Counted from the stretch's first letter, positions 26,944 through 34,564 are shown. The stretch is DNA of 55,677 bases from Saprospiraceae bacterium (GCA_027488855.1 JAIYAV010000024.1:1-55677), one strand, 5' to 3'. The notes: generated from the sequence alone by a model not told the origin. Program-made: numbers and translations.

Positions 26944-27837
26944 ATGATGGTAGAAGGATTTCTGAAGTATTTGCAGTATGAAAAACGCTTTTCCGTGCAT
27001 ACCATTGATGCCTATAAGGTTGATTTGGAGCAATTTAACGTTTTTTTGCAAAGCCAGTACGAAATCGTCGAACCTGCGATTATCCAACACATCCACATCC
27101 GATCTTGGGCCGTTTCCCTAATGGAGCAAAAGTATTCTGCTTCCTCTATTCGGCGCAAGTTGTCGACCCTCAAGTCTTATTTCCGCTTTTTGCAGCGCGA
27201 GCAAGTGATTGCCCGCTCGCCAATGTTACAGGTGAGTTTGCCCAAGTTGGGAAAAAGACTACCCAGCGTGGTTCCTGAACAATACCTGGAACAAATGCTC
27301 AATGCCATAGACCCTGCCGATGATTATGAAAAATTCCGCAATCAATTGGTCGTAGAGTTGTGCTACCTCACTGGCATGCGCCGCGGCGAGCTTTTGAACC
27401 TCAAGGTAAGTGACCTGAATTTGAGTGCATTTACCATTAAGGTATTGGGAAAAGGAAATAAGGAACGTTTGATTCCCATTTCCCATGCTATGGCAACACT
27501 CTTGCGTCGGTACCTGGATTTGCGTCAGCAGACCTTTCCAAATACCTCAGAGTTGGCCCTCCTGCTCACCAAGGATGGAAAAGCCGCTTACCCCAAACTC
27601 ATCTACCGGATTGTGAAGGAGGCTCTGAGTACCATCACCACCCAGGAAAAACGCAGCCCACACGTCTTGCGGCATTCTTTTGCTACTCACTTATCGGATC
27701 ACGGTGCTGATCTGAATGCAATAAAAGAGTTGTTGGGCCATTCAAGTTTGGCCGCTACTCAAATCTACACCCACCATTCAATTGAGCGACTAAAAAAAAT
27801 TTACCAGCAAGCTCATCCCAAATCTGGCGCGGAATAA
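26944..27837 (+). CDS. xerC: Tyrosine recombinase, XerC/XerD type
   Basis: The 297-residue product matches the Xer recombinases that resolve chromosome dimers at dif. It has an N-terminal SAM-like DNA-binding domain (FLKYLQYEKRFSVHTIDAYK) and a C-terminal catalytic domain with Arg in 'YLTGMRRGELLNL' (about 144), 'HVLRHSFATHLSDHGADLNA' (about 239), 'LLGHSSLAATQIYTH' with the nucleophilic Tyr near 274. The length and absence of phage genes nearby argue for the housekeeping recombinase. It precedes hpf by 62 bases, an order conserved in Bacteroidota. Whether it is XerC or XerD cannot be decided from this window. Confidence 0.88.
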   Translation: MMVEGFLKYLQYEKRFSVHTIDAYKVDLEQFNVFLQSQYEIVEPAIIQHIHIRSWAVSLMEQKYSASSIRRKLSTLKSYFRFLQREQVIARSPMLQVSLPKLGKRLPSVVPEQYLEQMLNAIDPADDYEKFRNQLVVELCYLTGMRRGELLNLKVSDLNLSAFTIKVLGKGNKERLIPISHAMATLLRRYLDLRQQTFPNTSELALLLTKDGKAAYPKLIYRIVKEALSTITTQEKRSPHVLRHSFATHLSDHGADLNAIKELLGHSSLAATQIYTHHSIERLKKIYQQAHPKSGAE

Positions 27838-27899
27838 AGCCCGCCACTTCAAAGGATGAAGAATTGATCTTTATGGTCTCACCCTTTAAATCTTGACTT

Positions 27900-28196
27900 A
27901 TGGTTGTGTACACTGAAGCAGTACAGTTTAAAGTTGACAGCAAGTTGCTAGACTTTATCGAGAAAAAATTGAGCAAAGTAGACCAGTTTTTCGACCGCAT
28001 CATCAATGCTAGGGTGGTGCTTAAACTGGAAAACACCGGACAGGTCAGAGAAAAAATCGCAGAAGTGCGCATCAATGTGCCGGGCGAAACCCTCATCGCC
28101 AAGGTAGGCAGCAAAACCTTTGAAGCCGCTGTTGAACAAGCAGTAGATTCCCTCAAACGACAAATCATCAAATACAAAGAAAAACATTCATCGTAG
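27900..28196 (+). CDS. hpf: Ribosome hibernation promoting factor, short form (HPF/RaiA)
   Basis: The 98-residue product has the beta-alpha-beta-beta-beta-alpha fold of the HPF/YfiA family: 'VYTEAVQFKVDSKLLDFIEK', 'KLSKVDQFFDRIINARVVLK', 'KIAEVRINVPGETLIAKVGS' and 'TFEAAVEQAVDSLKRQIIKY'. It binds the decoding region of the 30S subunit in stationary phase, blocking translation and helping ribosome dimers or stability. It lacks the C-terminal dimerisation domain of long HPF. The stop codon TAG is the first triplet of a REP-like repeat shared with the end of nusG, so the last residues may have been altered by its insertion. Confidence 0.93.
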   Translation: MVVYTEAVQFKVDSKLLDFIEKKLSKVDQFFDRIINARVVLKLENTGQVREKIAEVRINVPGETLIAKVGSKTFEAAVEQAVDSLKRQIIKYKEKHSS

Positions 28197-28246
28197 CGGC
28201 AACCCTCGCGGTTGCCGTTGTAAAGGGCAACCGCAAGGGATTGCCC
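28194..28246. repeat. Paired REP-like element (family C) at hpf stop codon
   Basis: Starting with the hpf stop codon, tagcggcaaccctcgcggtt and gcc form a hairpin (ggcaacc/ggttgcc). A second unit, gggcaaccgcaagggattgccc, follows after a short spacer and is the inverted counterpart of the first. A nearly identical copy begins at the nusG stop codon (31691). Confidence 0.85.
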
Positions 28247-28268
28247 CAACCAGGATTGCCCAACGGTA

Positions 28269-28337
28269 TTAACGGGTTTAATCAACACCGCAGGAACTAA
28301 ATTCACCTGCAGTTGGTTAAACCCGTTAAACTTTTTA
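28269..28337 (+). terminator. Terminator-like hairpin after xerC-hpf
   Basis: ttaacgggtttaa at 28269-28281 pairs exactly with ttaaacccgttaa at 28317-28329; inner bases (cgcagg/cctgca) extend the stem. The hairpin is followed by actttttag. It separates the xerC-hpf transcript from the promoters of the tRNA-tuf operon. Confidence 0.7.
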
Positions 28338-28346
28338 GCCCCAACC

Positions 28347-28379
28347 TTTGAAAATATCAACAACCTTATCCTATATTTG
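28347..28379 (+). promoter_or_regulatory. Possible distal promoter of the tRNA-tuf operon
   Basis: TTTG at 28347-28350 and TATATTTG at 28372-28379 fit the Bacteroidota consensus, with a spacer of 21 bases, slightly longer than the usual 19. Confidence 0.5.
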
Positions 28380-28428
28380 CGCCACGCTAACAGAAAAGGA
28401 AAATCAAAGAAAAAAAATCGCTTAAAAA

Positions 28429-28459
28429 TTTGATATTTCTTGGAGAGGCACTATCTTTG
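28429..28459 (+). promoter_or_regulatory. Main promoter of the tRNA-tuf operon
   Basis: TTTG at 28429-28432 and TATCTTTG at 28452-28459 are separated by exactly 19 bases, the optimal Bacteroidota arrangement. The leader to tRNA-Thr is about 180 bases, and I see no gene in it. Confidence 0.75.
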
Positions 28460-28643
28460 CAATCGCTTTCGGAAAAAGACGCCGAAATGCTTACAAAACT
28501 TGACATTTTCGACAAAAATAATTGATTTGAACAGGTTGAAAAACCTTGTAAAATCTGGCTTTTGATCAAACTGATTGCGTTTTCTGACAAATCATCTACC
28601 ATCTGATTTTTTAGGTATCGGTTCGATTCAAAACCAAAGCTAG

Positions 28644-28716
28644 GCCAGCATAGCTCAGTTGGTAGAGCAGCTGATTTGTAATCAGCTGGTCGGGGGTTCG
28701 AGTCCCTCTGCTGGCT
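28644..28716 (+). tRNA. tRNA-Thr (anticodon TGT)
   Basis: The acceptor GCCAGCA pairs with TGCTGGC. The anticodon arm GCTGA-TTTGTAA-TCAGC gives anticodon TGT. The T-arm GGTTCGAGTCC is normal, and CCA is encoded (28717-28719). First of four clustered tRNAs before tuf. Confidence 0.95.
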
Positions 28717-28722
28717 CCAAGT

Positions 28723-28740
28723 CCATGAATTCATTCGTGG
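28723..28740. repeat. TTTA/TTCA-loop hairpin (family B), single copy
   Basis: ccatgaattcattcgtgg folds on itself with one G-T wobble. It fills the gap between tRNA-Thr and tRNA-Tyr and belongs to the same family as the clusters at 30678, 33674 and 42900. Confidence 0.65.
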
Positions 28741-28783
28741 GTTAGTTCAAATCAATCTCAAAGCTTTTGCTTTGGGTCTCCGA

Positions 28784-28866
28784 GGGGGTGCGCCGCAGGT
28801 GGAGAGGCGGGCCAGACTGTAAATCTGGTGTCTTTGACTGAGTTGGTTCGAATCCATCCACCCCCA
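28784..28866 (+). tRNA. tRNA-Tyr (anticodon GTA)
   Basis: The acceptor GGGGGTG pairs with CACCCCC. The anticodon arm CCAGA-CTGTAAA-TCTGG gives GTA, and there is a long variable arm as in bacterial tRNA-Tyr. The T-stem GTTGG/CCATC carries one T-T mismatch. The CCA end is not fully encoded (ACAA follows). Confidence 0.9.
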
Positions 28867-28883
28867 CAATTTTTGTCATACAA

Positions 28884-28956
28884 GCGGAAGTAGCTCAGCT
28901 GGTAGAGCATCAGCCTTCCAAGCTGAGGGTCGCGGGTTCGAATCTCGTCTTCCGCT
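28884..28956 (+). tRNA. tRNA-Gly (anticodon TCC)
   Basis: The acceptor GCGGAAG pairs with CTTCCGC. The anticodon arm TCAGC-CTTCCAA-GCTGA gives TCC. CCA is encoded at 28957-28959. Confidence 0.95.
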
Positions 28957-28974
28957 CCATATGTTGACATTCAT

Positions 28975-29054
28975 CTCACTCGATCTCGCGATTTAAATCA
29001 TGGGATCGAGTGGGATGGATGTATACATGACAACCCACAACATTGGTCGTGGGG
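28975..29054. repeat. Two decayed family B hairpins between tRNA genes
   Basis: ctcactcgatc (28975-28985) pairs with gatcgagtggg (29004-29014), enclosing a degenerate copy of the cccacgatttaaatcgtggg hairpin. A second stem, cccac...gtggg, lies at 29034-29054. Both lie between tRNA-Gly and tRNA-Thr(GGT). Confidence 0.6.
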
Positions 29055-29076
29055 ACGAACAAGAAAAAAGACATAA

Positions 29077-29148
29077 GCCGATGTAGCTCAGGCGTAGAGC
29101 ACTTCCACGGTAAGGAAGGGGTCAAGGGTTCAAATCCCTTCATTGGCT
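29077..29148 (+). tRNA. tRNA-Thr (anticodon GGT)
   Basis: The acceptor GCCGATG pairs with CATTGGC (one G-T). The anticodon arm CTTCC-ACGGTAA-GGAAG gives GGT. The D-loop (AGGCGTA) is one base shorter than in the neighbouring tRNAs. CCA is encoded at 29149-29151. tuf starts 50 bases downstream. Confidence 0.93.
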
Positions 29149-29201
29149 CCAGGTCATAGATGCTTTTTGTTTCACCATTTACATCCAAAAATTCTATACT
29201 G

Positions 29202-30398
29202 ATGGCTAAGGGAACATTCGCTAGAACAAAGCCGCACGTAAACATCGGCACAATTGGTCACGTTGACCACGGAAAAACGACGCTTACAGCGGCAATCACT
29301 ACTGTTCTCGCTTCTAAGGGTCTGGCAGAGAAAAAAGATTACGACTCAATCGACGCCGCTCCAGAAGAAAAAGAAAGAGGGATCACGATCAATACAGCGC
29401 ACGTTGAATACGAAACTGAAAAGCGCCACTATGCTCACGTAGACTGTCCGGGTCACGCCGACTACGTTAAGAACATGGTAACGGGTGCTGCTCAGATGGA
29501 CGGTGCAATTTTGGTTTGTGCTGCAACTGATGGGCCAATGCCACAAACGCGTGAGCACATCCTTTTGGCTCGCCAAGTAGGTGTTCCTGCAATCGTTGTG
29601 TTCATGAACAAGGTTGACCTTGTTGATGACCCAGAGATGTTGGAATTGGTAGAAATGGAAGTTCGCGAGTTGTTGGACACTTATCAGTTTGATGGTGACA
29701 ATGCTGCGGTTATCCAAGGCTCTGCCCTGAAAGCGCTGGAAGGCGATGCAACTTACGTTCAACGCATCATGGATTTGATGGATGCAGTAGATGCACAAAT
29801 CCCTGAGCCAGTCCGTTTGACTGATAAGCCTTTCTTGATGCCTATCGAAGACGTATTCTCTATTACTGGTCGTGGTACTGTTGCTACGGGTCGTATCGAG
29901 CGTGGTGTCATCAATGTAGGTGATTCTGTTGAAATCATCGGTATGCAGAAAGAAGGCGAAAAGCCTTTGGTTTCTACGGTTACAGGTGTGGAAATGTTCC
30001 GCAAAATCCTTGACCGTGGTGAAGCTGGTGACAACGCTGGTATCCTGCTGCGCGGTATCGATAAAGAAGCCATCCGTCGTGGTATGGTTATTTGTGCTCC
30101 TAAATCAGTTAACCCACACGTTGAATTCAAGTGTGAGGTTTATGTACTGAGCAAAGAGGAAGGTGGCCGTCACACTCCATTCTTCAAAGGCTACCGCCCA
30201 CAGTTCTACTTCCGTACTACGGACGTAACTGGTGACTGTACGCTTCCTGAAGGAGTAGAAATGGTAATGCCTGGTGACAACGTAACTTTGAACGTGAAAC
30301 TGTTGAGCCCAATCGCAATGGAAAAGGGTCTGCGTTTTGCGATTCGTGAAGGTGGCCGTACCGTAGGTGCAGGTCAGGTTACTGAAATCATCAAGTAG
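29202..30398 (+). CDS. tuf: Elongation factor Tu
   Basis: The 398-residue GTPase delivers aminoacyl-tRNA to the ribosomal A site. The G motifs are intact: GHVDHGKTT (P-loop, residues 19-27), '[14 protein letters not shown]' (switch I), '[12 protein letters not shown]' (switch II, near 82) and NKVD (near 137). Domains 2 and 3 follow, ending '[20 protein letters not shown]'. The ATG at 29202 gives the standard [20 protein letters not shown] start; the longer frame from 29160 is not needed. It lies in the conserved order tRNA-Thr, tRNA-Tyr, tRNA-Gly, tRNA-Thr, tuf, tRNA-Trp, secE, nusG, and is most likely co-transcribed with the tRNAs. Confidence 0.98.
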   Translation: MAKGTFARTKPHVNIGTIGHVDHGKTTLTAAITTVLASKGLAEKKDYDSIDAAPEEKERGITINTAHVEYETEKRHYAHVDCPGHADYVKNMVTGAAQMDGAILVCAATDGPMPQTREHILLARQVGVPAIVVFMNKVDLVDDPEMLELVEMEVRELLDTYQFDGDNAAVIQGSALKALEGDATYVQRIMDLMDAVDAQIPEPVRLTDKPFLMPIEDVFSITGRGTVATGRIERGVINVGDSVEIIGMQKEGEKPLVSTVTGVEMFRKILDRGEAGDNAGILLRGIDKEAIRRGMVICAPKSVNPHVEFKCEVYVLSKEEGGRHTPFFKGYRPQFYFRTTDVTGDCTLPEGVEMVMPGDNVTLNVKLLSPIAMEKGLRFAIREGGRTVGAGQVTEIIK

Positions 30399-30593
30399 CA
30401 ACATCCCTATGTGGATGTTGAAACAACATCTCTGAGTGGGTGTTCTTGACCTGACATCCCAGGATTGTTCTCTTGAAGGCATTAATACAGGTAATTGATG
30501 CGTAGAGAAATTTCTCTACAATCATGATATGATATTGAAAAGTAAGCATCTCACCACTGGTGGGGTGCTTAACTTTTCGATACCACACCACAC
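30399..30593. other. tuf to tRNA-Trp spacer with several hairpins
   Basis: The spacer holds caacatccctatgtggatgttg (30399-30420), the perfect palindrome gtagagaaatttctctac (30502-30519) and a 40-base imperfect hairpin (30538-30577, aaaagtaagcatctc pairing with ggggtgcttaactttt). These could act in termination or in processing of the tRNA-containing transcript. No gene is seen. Confidence 0.6.
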
Positions 30594-30666
30594 ACGGGCA
30601 TAGCTCAGCTGGTAGAGCGACGGTCTCCAAAACCGTAGGCCGAGGGTTCAAATCCTTCTGCCCGTG
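30594..30666 (+). tRNA. tRNA-Trp (anticodon CCA)
   Basis: The acceptor ACGGGCA pairs with TGCCCGT. The anticodon arm ACGGT-CTCCAAA-ACCGT gives CCA. CCA is encoded at 30667-30669. Its place between tuf and secE is conserved in Bacteroidota. Confidence 0.95.
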
Positions 30667-30677
30667 CCATATCCCCA

Positions 30678-30796
30678 ACCTATGGATTTATCCCTGGGCA
30701 GGGAATGCTCCAAACCAACCCATGACTTTAGTCCTGGGTTAAACTACATGGCTTTAGCCGTGGGAAAGGCAACTAACCCACGAATTTATTCGTGGT
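30678..30796. repeat. Cluster of four TTTA-loop hairpins (family B)
   Basis: Four hairpins lie in a row: cctatggatttatccctggg (30678), cccatgactttagtcctggg (30719), catggctttagccgtggg (30746) and cccacgaatttattcgtgg (30778). All have a TTTA loop. The bases next to the loop change in pairs (GA/TC, AC/GT, GC/GC, AA/TT), keeping the stem intact. The cluster separates tRNA-Trp from secE. Confidence 0.85.
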
Positions 30797-30842
30797 ACAT
30801 TCGTGCGGAGTCAGAATCTGAGGGTAAGTATAAACCACACAC

Positions 30843-31031
30843 ATGGAAAAGATTCAACTTTACTTAAGGGAAAGCTACCAGGAACTAGTCAAAAACGTAT
30901 CCTGGCCAACTTGGGCGAATTTACAGGCAAATGCAGTGGCCGTTGTGGTTGCAGTATTGCTCTTGGCAGCAATTGTGTTTCTCATGGATGTGGTTTCCAA
31001 GTTTACATTGGACTTCATCTACGGAATCTAG
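30843..31031 (+). CDS. secE: Preprotein translocase subunit SecE
   Basis: The 62-residue product has an amphipathic N-terminal helix with the conserved 'LVKNVSWPTWANLQ' (about residues 15-28) and one transmembrane helix (AVAVVVAVLLLAAIVFLMDV), the minimal single-span SecE that stabilises SecY in the inner-membrane Sec channel. Length matches the short Bacteroidota form. It lies just upstream of nusG, the order found in most bacteria. A longer overlapping frame at 30803 in another phase is a shadow. Confidence 0.95.
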   Translation: MEKIQLYLRESYQELVKNVSWPTWANLQANAVAVVVAVLLLAAIVFLMDVVSKFTLDFIYGI

Positions 31032-31050
31032 ATAAAATGCAGTGCCGTAA

Positions 31051-31086
31051 GGCATTCGACAGTTCAGTCCTGTCGAGTGCCTTTTG
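31051..31086 (+). terminator. Terminator-like hairpin between secE and nusG
   Basis: ggcattcgacag (31051-31062) pairs with ctgtcgagtgcc (31070-31081) as a 12-bp stem with one wobble, followed by only four T. It could partly terminate or attenuate the transcript, or be an RNA processing site within the secE-nusG operon. Confidence 0.6.
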
Positions 31087-31144
31087 GCGTTTGTTTAATG
31101 ATTAAACTTGTTTACAGGTTTGTCGAATAAATTGGTAGAGATCG

Positions 31145-31693
31145 ATGTCTGAAGATAAAAAATGGTACTCATTAAGGGTGATCAGCGGCAAAGAGCGCAA
31201 AATTAAAGAGCGCATTGATGCTGAAATTCTGCGCAATGAATGGAATTCATTTATCTCGTCGGTCGTCGTACCTACCGAAAAGGTCTACAAGATTCGCAAC
31301 GGTAAAAAAGTAATTTCCGAGCGCAACATTTTACCTGGCTACTTGCTTGTAGAAGCTGTGGCTGGCAAACTGAGCGGGGAAATTGTACAAGTAATTGCCA
31401 ATGTACCCAATGTCATTCATTTTTTGGGCAAAAACACGCCTGAACCCATGAAAGACGCTGAAGCCAATCGCCTCTTGGGTAAAGTGGACGAATCTCAAGC
31501 CGCTGGTGAGTCCCTGATTGAACCATTCATCGTTGGTGAAACCATCAAAATTGTCGATGGCCCATTCAGCGAATTCATTGGTGACATTCAGGAAGTGAAC
31601 GAGGAGAAGAAAAAGCTGAAGGTGATTGTAAAAATCTTTGGCCGGGGCACCGAAGTCGAATTGGGCTTCATGCAGGTAGAAAAAACCTCGTAG
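31145..31693 (+). CDS. nusG: Transcription termination/antitermination protein NusG
   Basis: The 182-residue product binds RNA polymerase and affects pausing, Rho termination and coupling to the ribosome. An NGN domain fills residues about 5-120 ('WYSLRVISGKERKIKERIDA', 'ILPGYLLVEAVAGKLSGEIV', 'VPNVIHFLGKN') and a KOW domain follows ('GETIKIVDGPFSEFIGDIQE' to 'KIFGRGTEVELGFMQVEK'). The stop codon is the TAG at the start of a REP-like repeat, as for hpf. NusG ends within five residues of the usual end, so the insertion has not damaged the KOW domain. Confidence 0.96.
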   Translation: MSEDKKWYSLRVISGKERKIKERIDAEILRNEWNSFISSVVVPTEKVYKIRNGKKVISERNILPGYLLVEAVAGKLSGEIVQVIANVPNVIHFLGKNTPEPMKDAEANRLLGKVDESQAAGESLIEPFIVGETIKIVDGPFSEFIGDIQEVNEEKKKLKVIVKIFGRGTEVELGFMQVEKTS

Positions 31694-31748
31694 CGGCAAC
31701 CCTCGCGGTTGCCGGGCGTTCCAACGAGGGCAACCGCAAGGGTTGCCC
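31691..31748. repeat. Paired REP-like element (family C) at nusG stop codon
   Basis: tagcggcaaccctcgcggtt then gcc, a short spacer, and gggcaaccgcaagggttgccc form two hairpins that are inverted copies of each other. The first 23 bases are identical to those at the end of hpf (28194). Confidence 0.88.
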
Positions 31749-31881
31749 GTACAGATCGTGTATTTTTGATTTTCAATATACTGCGTAAAAAGTATCGTTG
31801 TTGTTGTTCCTCCGGAATGTGAGCCGGAATGAAACGCTTCCCATCCAACAGCTTTACTCAGCGGTAAAATTATTTACTAAA

Positions 31882-32340
31882 ATGGCAAAGGAAGTAGAAG
31901 TTTTCATCAAACTTCAGGTCAAAGGCGGTCAAGCAAACCCAGCTCCCCCCATCGGTCCGGCACTCGGTTCCAAAGGGGTGAACATCATGGAGTTTTGCAA
32001 GCGCTTCAATGCCGCTACCCAGGATAAAATGGGTAAGATACTTCCGGTGGTGATCTCGGTTTATAAGGACAAGTCCTTTGAATTCGTGATCAAAACACCT
32101 CCGGCAGCTATCCAACTCATGGAAGCCTCCAACATCAAGAAGGGTTCTGCTGAATCCAACCGGAAAAAGGTAGGCACCGTAACTTGGGATCAGGTAAAAG
32201 CGATCGCTGAAGACAAAATGCCCGACCTCAACTGCTTCACCATCGATGCTGCCATGAAAATGATAGCGGGTACGGCACGCAGTATGGGGTTGAACATCTC
32301 TGGCACTCCTCCTTGGGGTGGCGCAGAAGTGGAGGCATAA
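31882..32340 (+). CDS. rplK: 50S ribosomal protein L11
   Basis: The 152-residue product binds the GTPase-associated region of 23S rRNA and forms the base of the L10/L12 stalk. It shows the N-terminal '[20 protein letters not shown]' motif with its prolines, the thiostrepton-region '[15 protein letters not shown]', and a C-terminal rRNA-binding domain ending '[15 protein letters not shown]'. It is slightly longer than the usual 141-147 residues because of a short tail. The ATG at 31882 gives the standard [13 protein letters not shown] start. First gene of the rplKAJL-rpoBC string. Confidence 0.97.
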   Translation: MAKEVEVFIKLQVKGGQANPAPPIGPALGSKGVNIMEFCKRFNAATQDKMGKILPVVISVYKDKSFEFVIKTPPAAIQLMEASNIKKGSAESNRKKVGTVTWDQVKAIAEDKMPDLNCFTIDAAMKMIAGTARSMGLNISGTPPWGGAEVEA

Positions 32341-32409
32341 TCTTATTTCTTCAAAAGGGAGTCGGCAGCTGAACGCAGCAACCGACGTTGACCTTAAATC
32401 TTTTTTGAC

Positions 32410-33102
32410 ATGGCAAAAGTTGGAAAGAAAAGAGCCGCTGTCAATGCCAAAGTAGACCGCAATAAGCTGTATACTCTGGAAGAAGGAACTGCTCTAATGA
32501 AAGACGTGAACTTGACCAAGTTTGATGCTTCGGTTGACATTCACGTACGCCTGGGTGTCGATCCACGTAAGCCGGATCAAGCACTCCGTGGCACCGTAGG
32601 TCTGCCACACGGAACGGGTAAAACCAAACGTGTAGCCGTATTTTGTACTCCGGAAAAAGCCGAAGAAGCAAAAGCAGCAGGTGCAGATTACGTAGGTTTG
32701 GAAGACCTGATCCAAAAGGTTCAGGAAGGTTGGACGGATGTCGACGTAATCATCGCAATGCCACAAACCATGGCTGCGTTGGGTAAAGTTGCCCGTATCC
32801 TCGGCCCTCGTGGTTTGATGCCCAACCCAAAAACCGGTACGGTAACCACCAACATTGGAGAGGCAGTTTCCGAAGTAAAGAAGGGTAAGATTTCCTTCCG
32901 CGTTGACAAAACGGGTATCATTCACGCTTCAGTTGGTCGGGTGTCTTTTGCCCCTACTCAATTGATCGAGAACATCAATGAATTGCTGAGTACACTACAA
33001 CGTATGAAGCCTTCAACGGCTAAGGGAACTTACATGAAAAGTATTACCCTTGCTACTACGATGAGCCCAGGTGTGAAAATTGATCCCAAAGTGATTCGCT
33101 AA
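32410..33102 (+). CDS. rplA: 50S ribosomal protein L1
   Basis: The 230-residue product forms the mobile L1 stalk at the tRNA exit site and in many bacteria represses its own operon. Motifs include '[20 protein letters not shown]', '[18 protein letters not shown]', '[19 protein letters not shown]' and '[20 protein letters not shown]'. The 69-base gap after rplK contains gtcgg...ccgac (about 32361-32386), a small stem-loop that might be an L1 target, though I cannot show it. The gap to rplJ is 19 bases. Confidence 0.97.
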   Translation: MAKVGKKRAAVNAKVDRNKLYTLEEGTALMKDVNLTKFDASVDIHVRLGVDPRKPDQALRGTVGLPHGTGKTKRVAVFCTPEKAEEAKAAGADYVGLEDLIQKVQEGWTDVDVIIAMPQTMAALGKVARILGPRGLMPNPKTGTVTTNIGEAVSEVKKGKISFRVDKTGIIHASVGRVSFAPTQLIENINELLSTLQRMKPSTAKGTYMKSITLATTMSPGVKIDPKVIR

Positions 33103-33121
33103 GTTTTAAAACAGGAGTCAA

Positions 33122-33664
33122 ATGAATAAGGCTGAAAAGACAGCAACTATCGAAGTGTTGAAGGAGCAGTTTGGTGAAAATAACTATTTCTACCTTGCTG
33201 ATGCTTCTACCATGTCGGTAGGTGATGTCAACAAATTCAGAAGGCTTTGCTTCGAAAAAGGTGTCTCAATGCAAGTCATTAAGAACACCCTGGTGAAGAA
33301 AGCACTGGAGGACACTCCTGCTGAGAAGAATTACGCTGGCATTTTTGAAGCACTCCATGGCCCTACCGCCATTTTGTTCTCCAATGATCCCGCTGCACCT
33401 GCCAACTCGGTTGCTAAAATGCTGAAAGACTATCGTCGTTCAGGCAGTGAGCGCCCATTGTTGAAAGCTGCTTACGTGGATTCTGCGGTGTTCATCGGTG
33501 ATGACCAATTGGATGCACTGACCAAACTCAAGTCCAAGCAAGATTTGCTGGGCGAATTGATTGGTCTGCTTCAATCACCCGCAAAAAACCTCGTCAGTGC
33601 CCTGCAATCTGGTGGTTCTACCATCGCTGGATTGGTCAAGGCCCTCGAAGAGCGCCAAGCGTAA
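33122..33664 (+). CDS. rplJ: 50S ribosomal protein L10
   Basis: The 180-residue product anchors L7/L12 dimers on the ribosomal stalk. The N-terminal domain carries 'LADASTMSVGDVNKFRRLCF' and 'MQVIKNTLVKKALEDTP'. The C-terminal helix that carries the L12 dimers follows 'LSK'-like 'LTKLKSKQDLLGELIGLLQS' and ends 'STIAGLVKALEERQA'. The partner gene rplL lies 208 bases downstream rather than the usual few tens of bases, because four palindromic repeats occupy the gap. Confidence 0.96.
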   Translation: MNKAEKTATIEVLKEQFGENNYFYLADASTMSVGDVNKFRRLCFEKGVSMQVIKNTLVKKALEDTPAEKNYAGIFEALHGPTAILFSNDPAAPANSVAKMLKDYRRSGSERPLLKAAYVDSAVFIGDDQLDALTKLKSKQDLLGELIGLLQSPAKNLVSALQSGGSTIAGLVKALEERQA

Positions 33665-33673
33665 TCTCCCCAA

Positions 33674-33798
33674 CCCATGGATTCATCCATGGGAGGGAAT
33701 ACGGGTTCCAACCCACGAATTTATTCGTGGGAATTTCCACGAATGAATTCGTGAAAGTGATCCGTACCTCAGCAAACCCACAAAAATGTTTGTGGGTT
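33674..33798. repeat. Cluster of four TTTA-loop hairpins (family B) between rplJ and rplL
   Basis: Hairpins at 33674-33693 (cccatggattcatccatggg), 33712-33731 (cccacgaatttattcgtggg), about 33737-33753 (ccacgaatgaattcgtg) and 33775-33798 (aacccacaaaaatgtttgtg then ggtt) are packed within 125 bases. The first and third have the loop as TTCA/TGAA variants. Confidence 0.85.
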
Positions 33799-33872
33799 GC
33801 AAACGGTTAAGGCTTCCAAGCTAACCGCTCATTATATACCATTTTCAAACCACTTTTTTAAAAGACATAACA

Positions 33873-34250
33873 ATGGCTGAGTTGAAAGCTCTTGCGGAAA
33901 CGCTTGTAAATTTGACGGTTAAAGATGTTCAGGAACTGGCTGCTATCCTGAAGGACGATTACGGCATTGAGCCTGCTGCTGCTGCTGTAGCAGTTGCTGC
34001 TGCTCCTGCTGCTGATGCTGCTCCTGCTGCTGTTGAGCAAACCGAATTCGATGTTATCCTTCAGTCTGGTGGTGCCAACAAACTGAACGTGGTTAAAGAA
34101 GTGAAAAACCTCTTGGGTCTTGGCTTGAAAGAAGCAAAAGACTTGGTTGACGGTGCTCCACAACCACTGAAGACAGCTGTTTCTAAAGACGAAGCTGAGT
34201 CTTTGAAAGCTAAGTTGGAAGAAGCTGGCGCTCAGGTAGAAATTAAATAA
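33873..34250 (+). CDS. rplL: 50S ribosomal protein L7/L12
   Basis: The 125-residue stalk protein recruits translation factors. An N-terminal dimerisation helix ('[20 protein letters not shown]') is followed by an Ala/Pro-rich flexible hinge (about residues 33-52, [19 protein letters not shown]) and a globular C-terminal domain ('[20 protein letters not shown]', '[19 protein letters not shown]'). The length is normal. Present in several copies per ribosome, it is usually translated more strongly than rplJ; its separation from rplJ by repeats could affect that. Confidence 0.97.
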   Translation: MAELKALAETLVNLTVKDVQELAAILKDDYGIEPAAAAVAVAAAPAADAAPAAVEQTEFDVILQSGGANKLNVVKEVKNLLGLGLKEAKDLVDGAPQPLKTAVSKDEAESLKAKLEEAGAQVEIK

Positions 34251-34564
34251 TTTCTCCTTGCGCAAGCCAAAAGCAACTAGCGAAACTGACTTTTAGCAGT
34301 ATAGCTTTTGGAATGGGCAGTGCTTCAAAAAATTATTTTTGAAGCACCAGGGCTTAGGAAATCGACCTTGGTTGTTTCCTAAGCCCATTGCCATATACTT
34401 TGTATTGTACATTTCGTGATTTTTATGCGAAAGAATGAAACTTTTTTAACATTGGTTTCATTTACTAGTCAGGAAAACCACTACATAGTTTGACTTGACT
34501 ATTTTGTACCCCTCGGCTATAAAGGCTTGGGGCTTTTACCATCAACAACAAACTTGTTGCGCAG
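34251..34564 (+). promoter_or_regulatory. rplL-rpoB spacer with overlapping RNA hairpins
   Basis: Three hairpins follow rplL: ccaaaagc/gcttttgg (34267-34274 with 34304-34311), gtgcttcaaaaa with tttttgaagcac (34320-34347) and gggcttaggaaa with tttcctaagccc (34350-34386). In addition aatgggc at 34312-34318 can pair with gcccatt at 34383-34389, which competes with the third stem. This is the usual place for the partial terminator or processing site that lowers rpoBC expression. The rest of the 314 bases shows no gene. Confidence 0.6.

Noticed and set aside
26944-27837. Phage or integrative-element integrase next to the tRNA genes
   Set aside because: The recombinase has Xer length and sits in the conserved xerC-hpf order; no att-like duplicated tRNA end or phage gene is found.
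30803-31105. Longer open frame overlapping secE in another phase
   Set aside because: It has no family resemblance, while the SecE frame at 30843 has the conserved motif and membrane helix.
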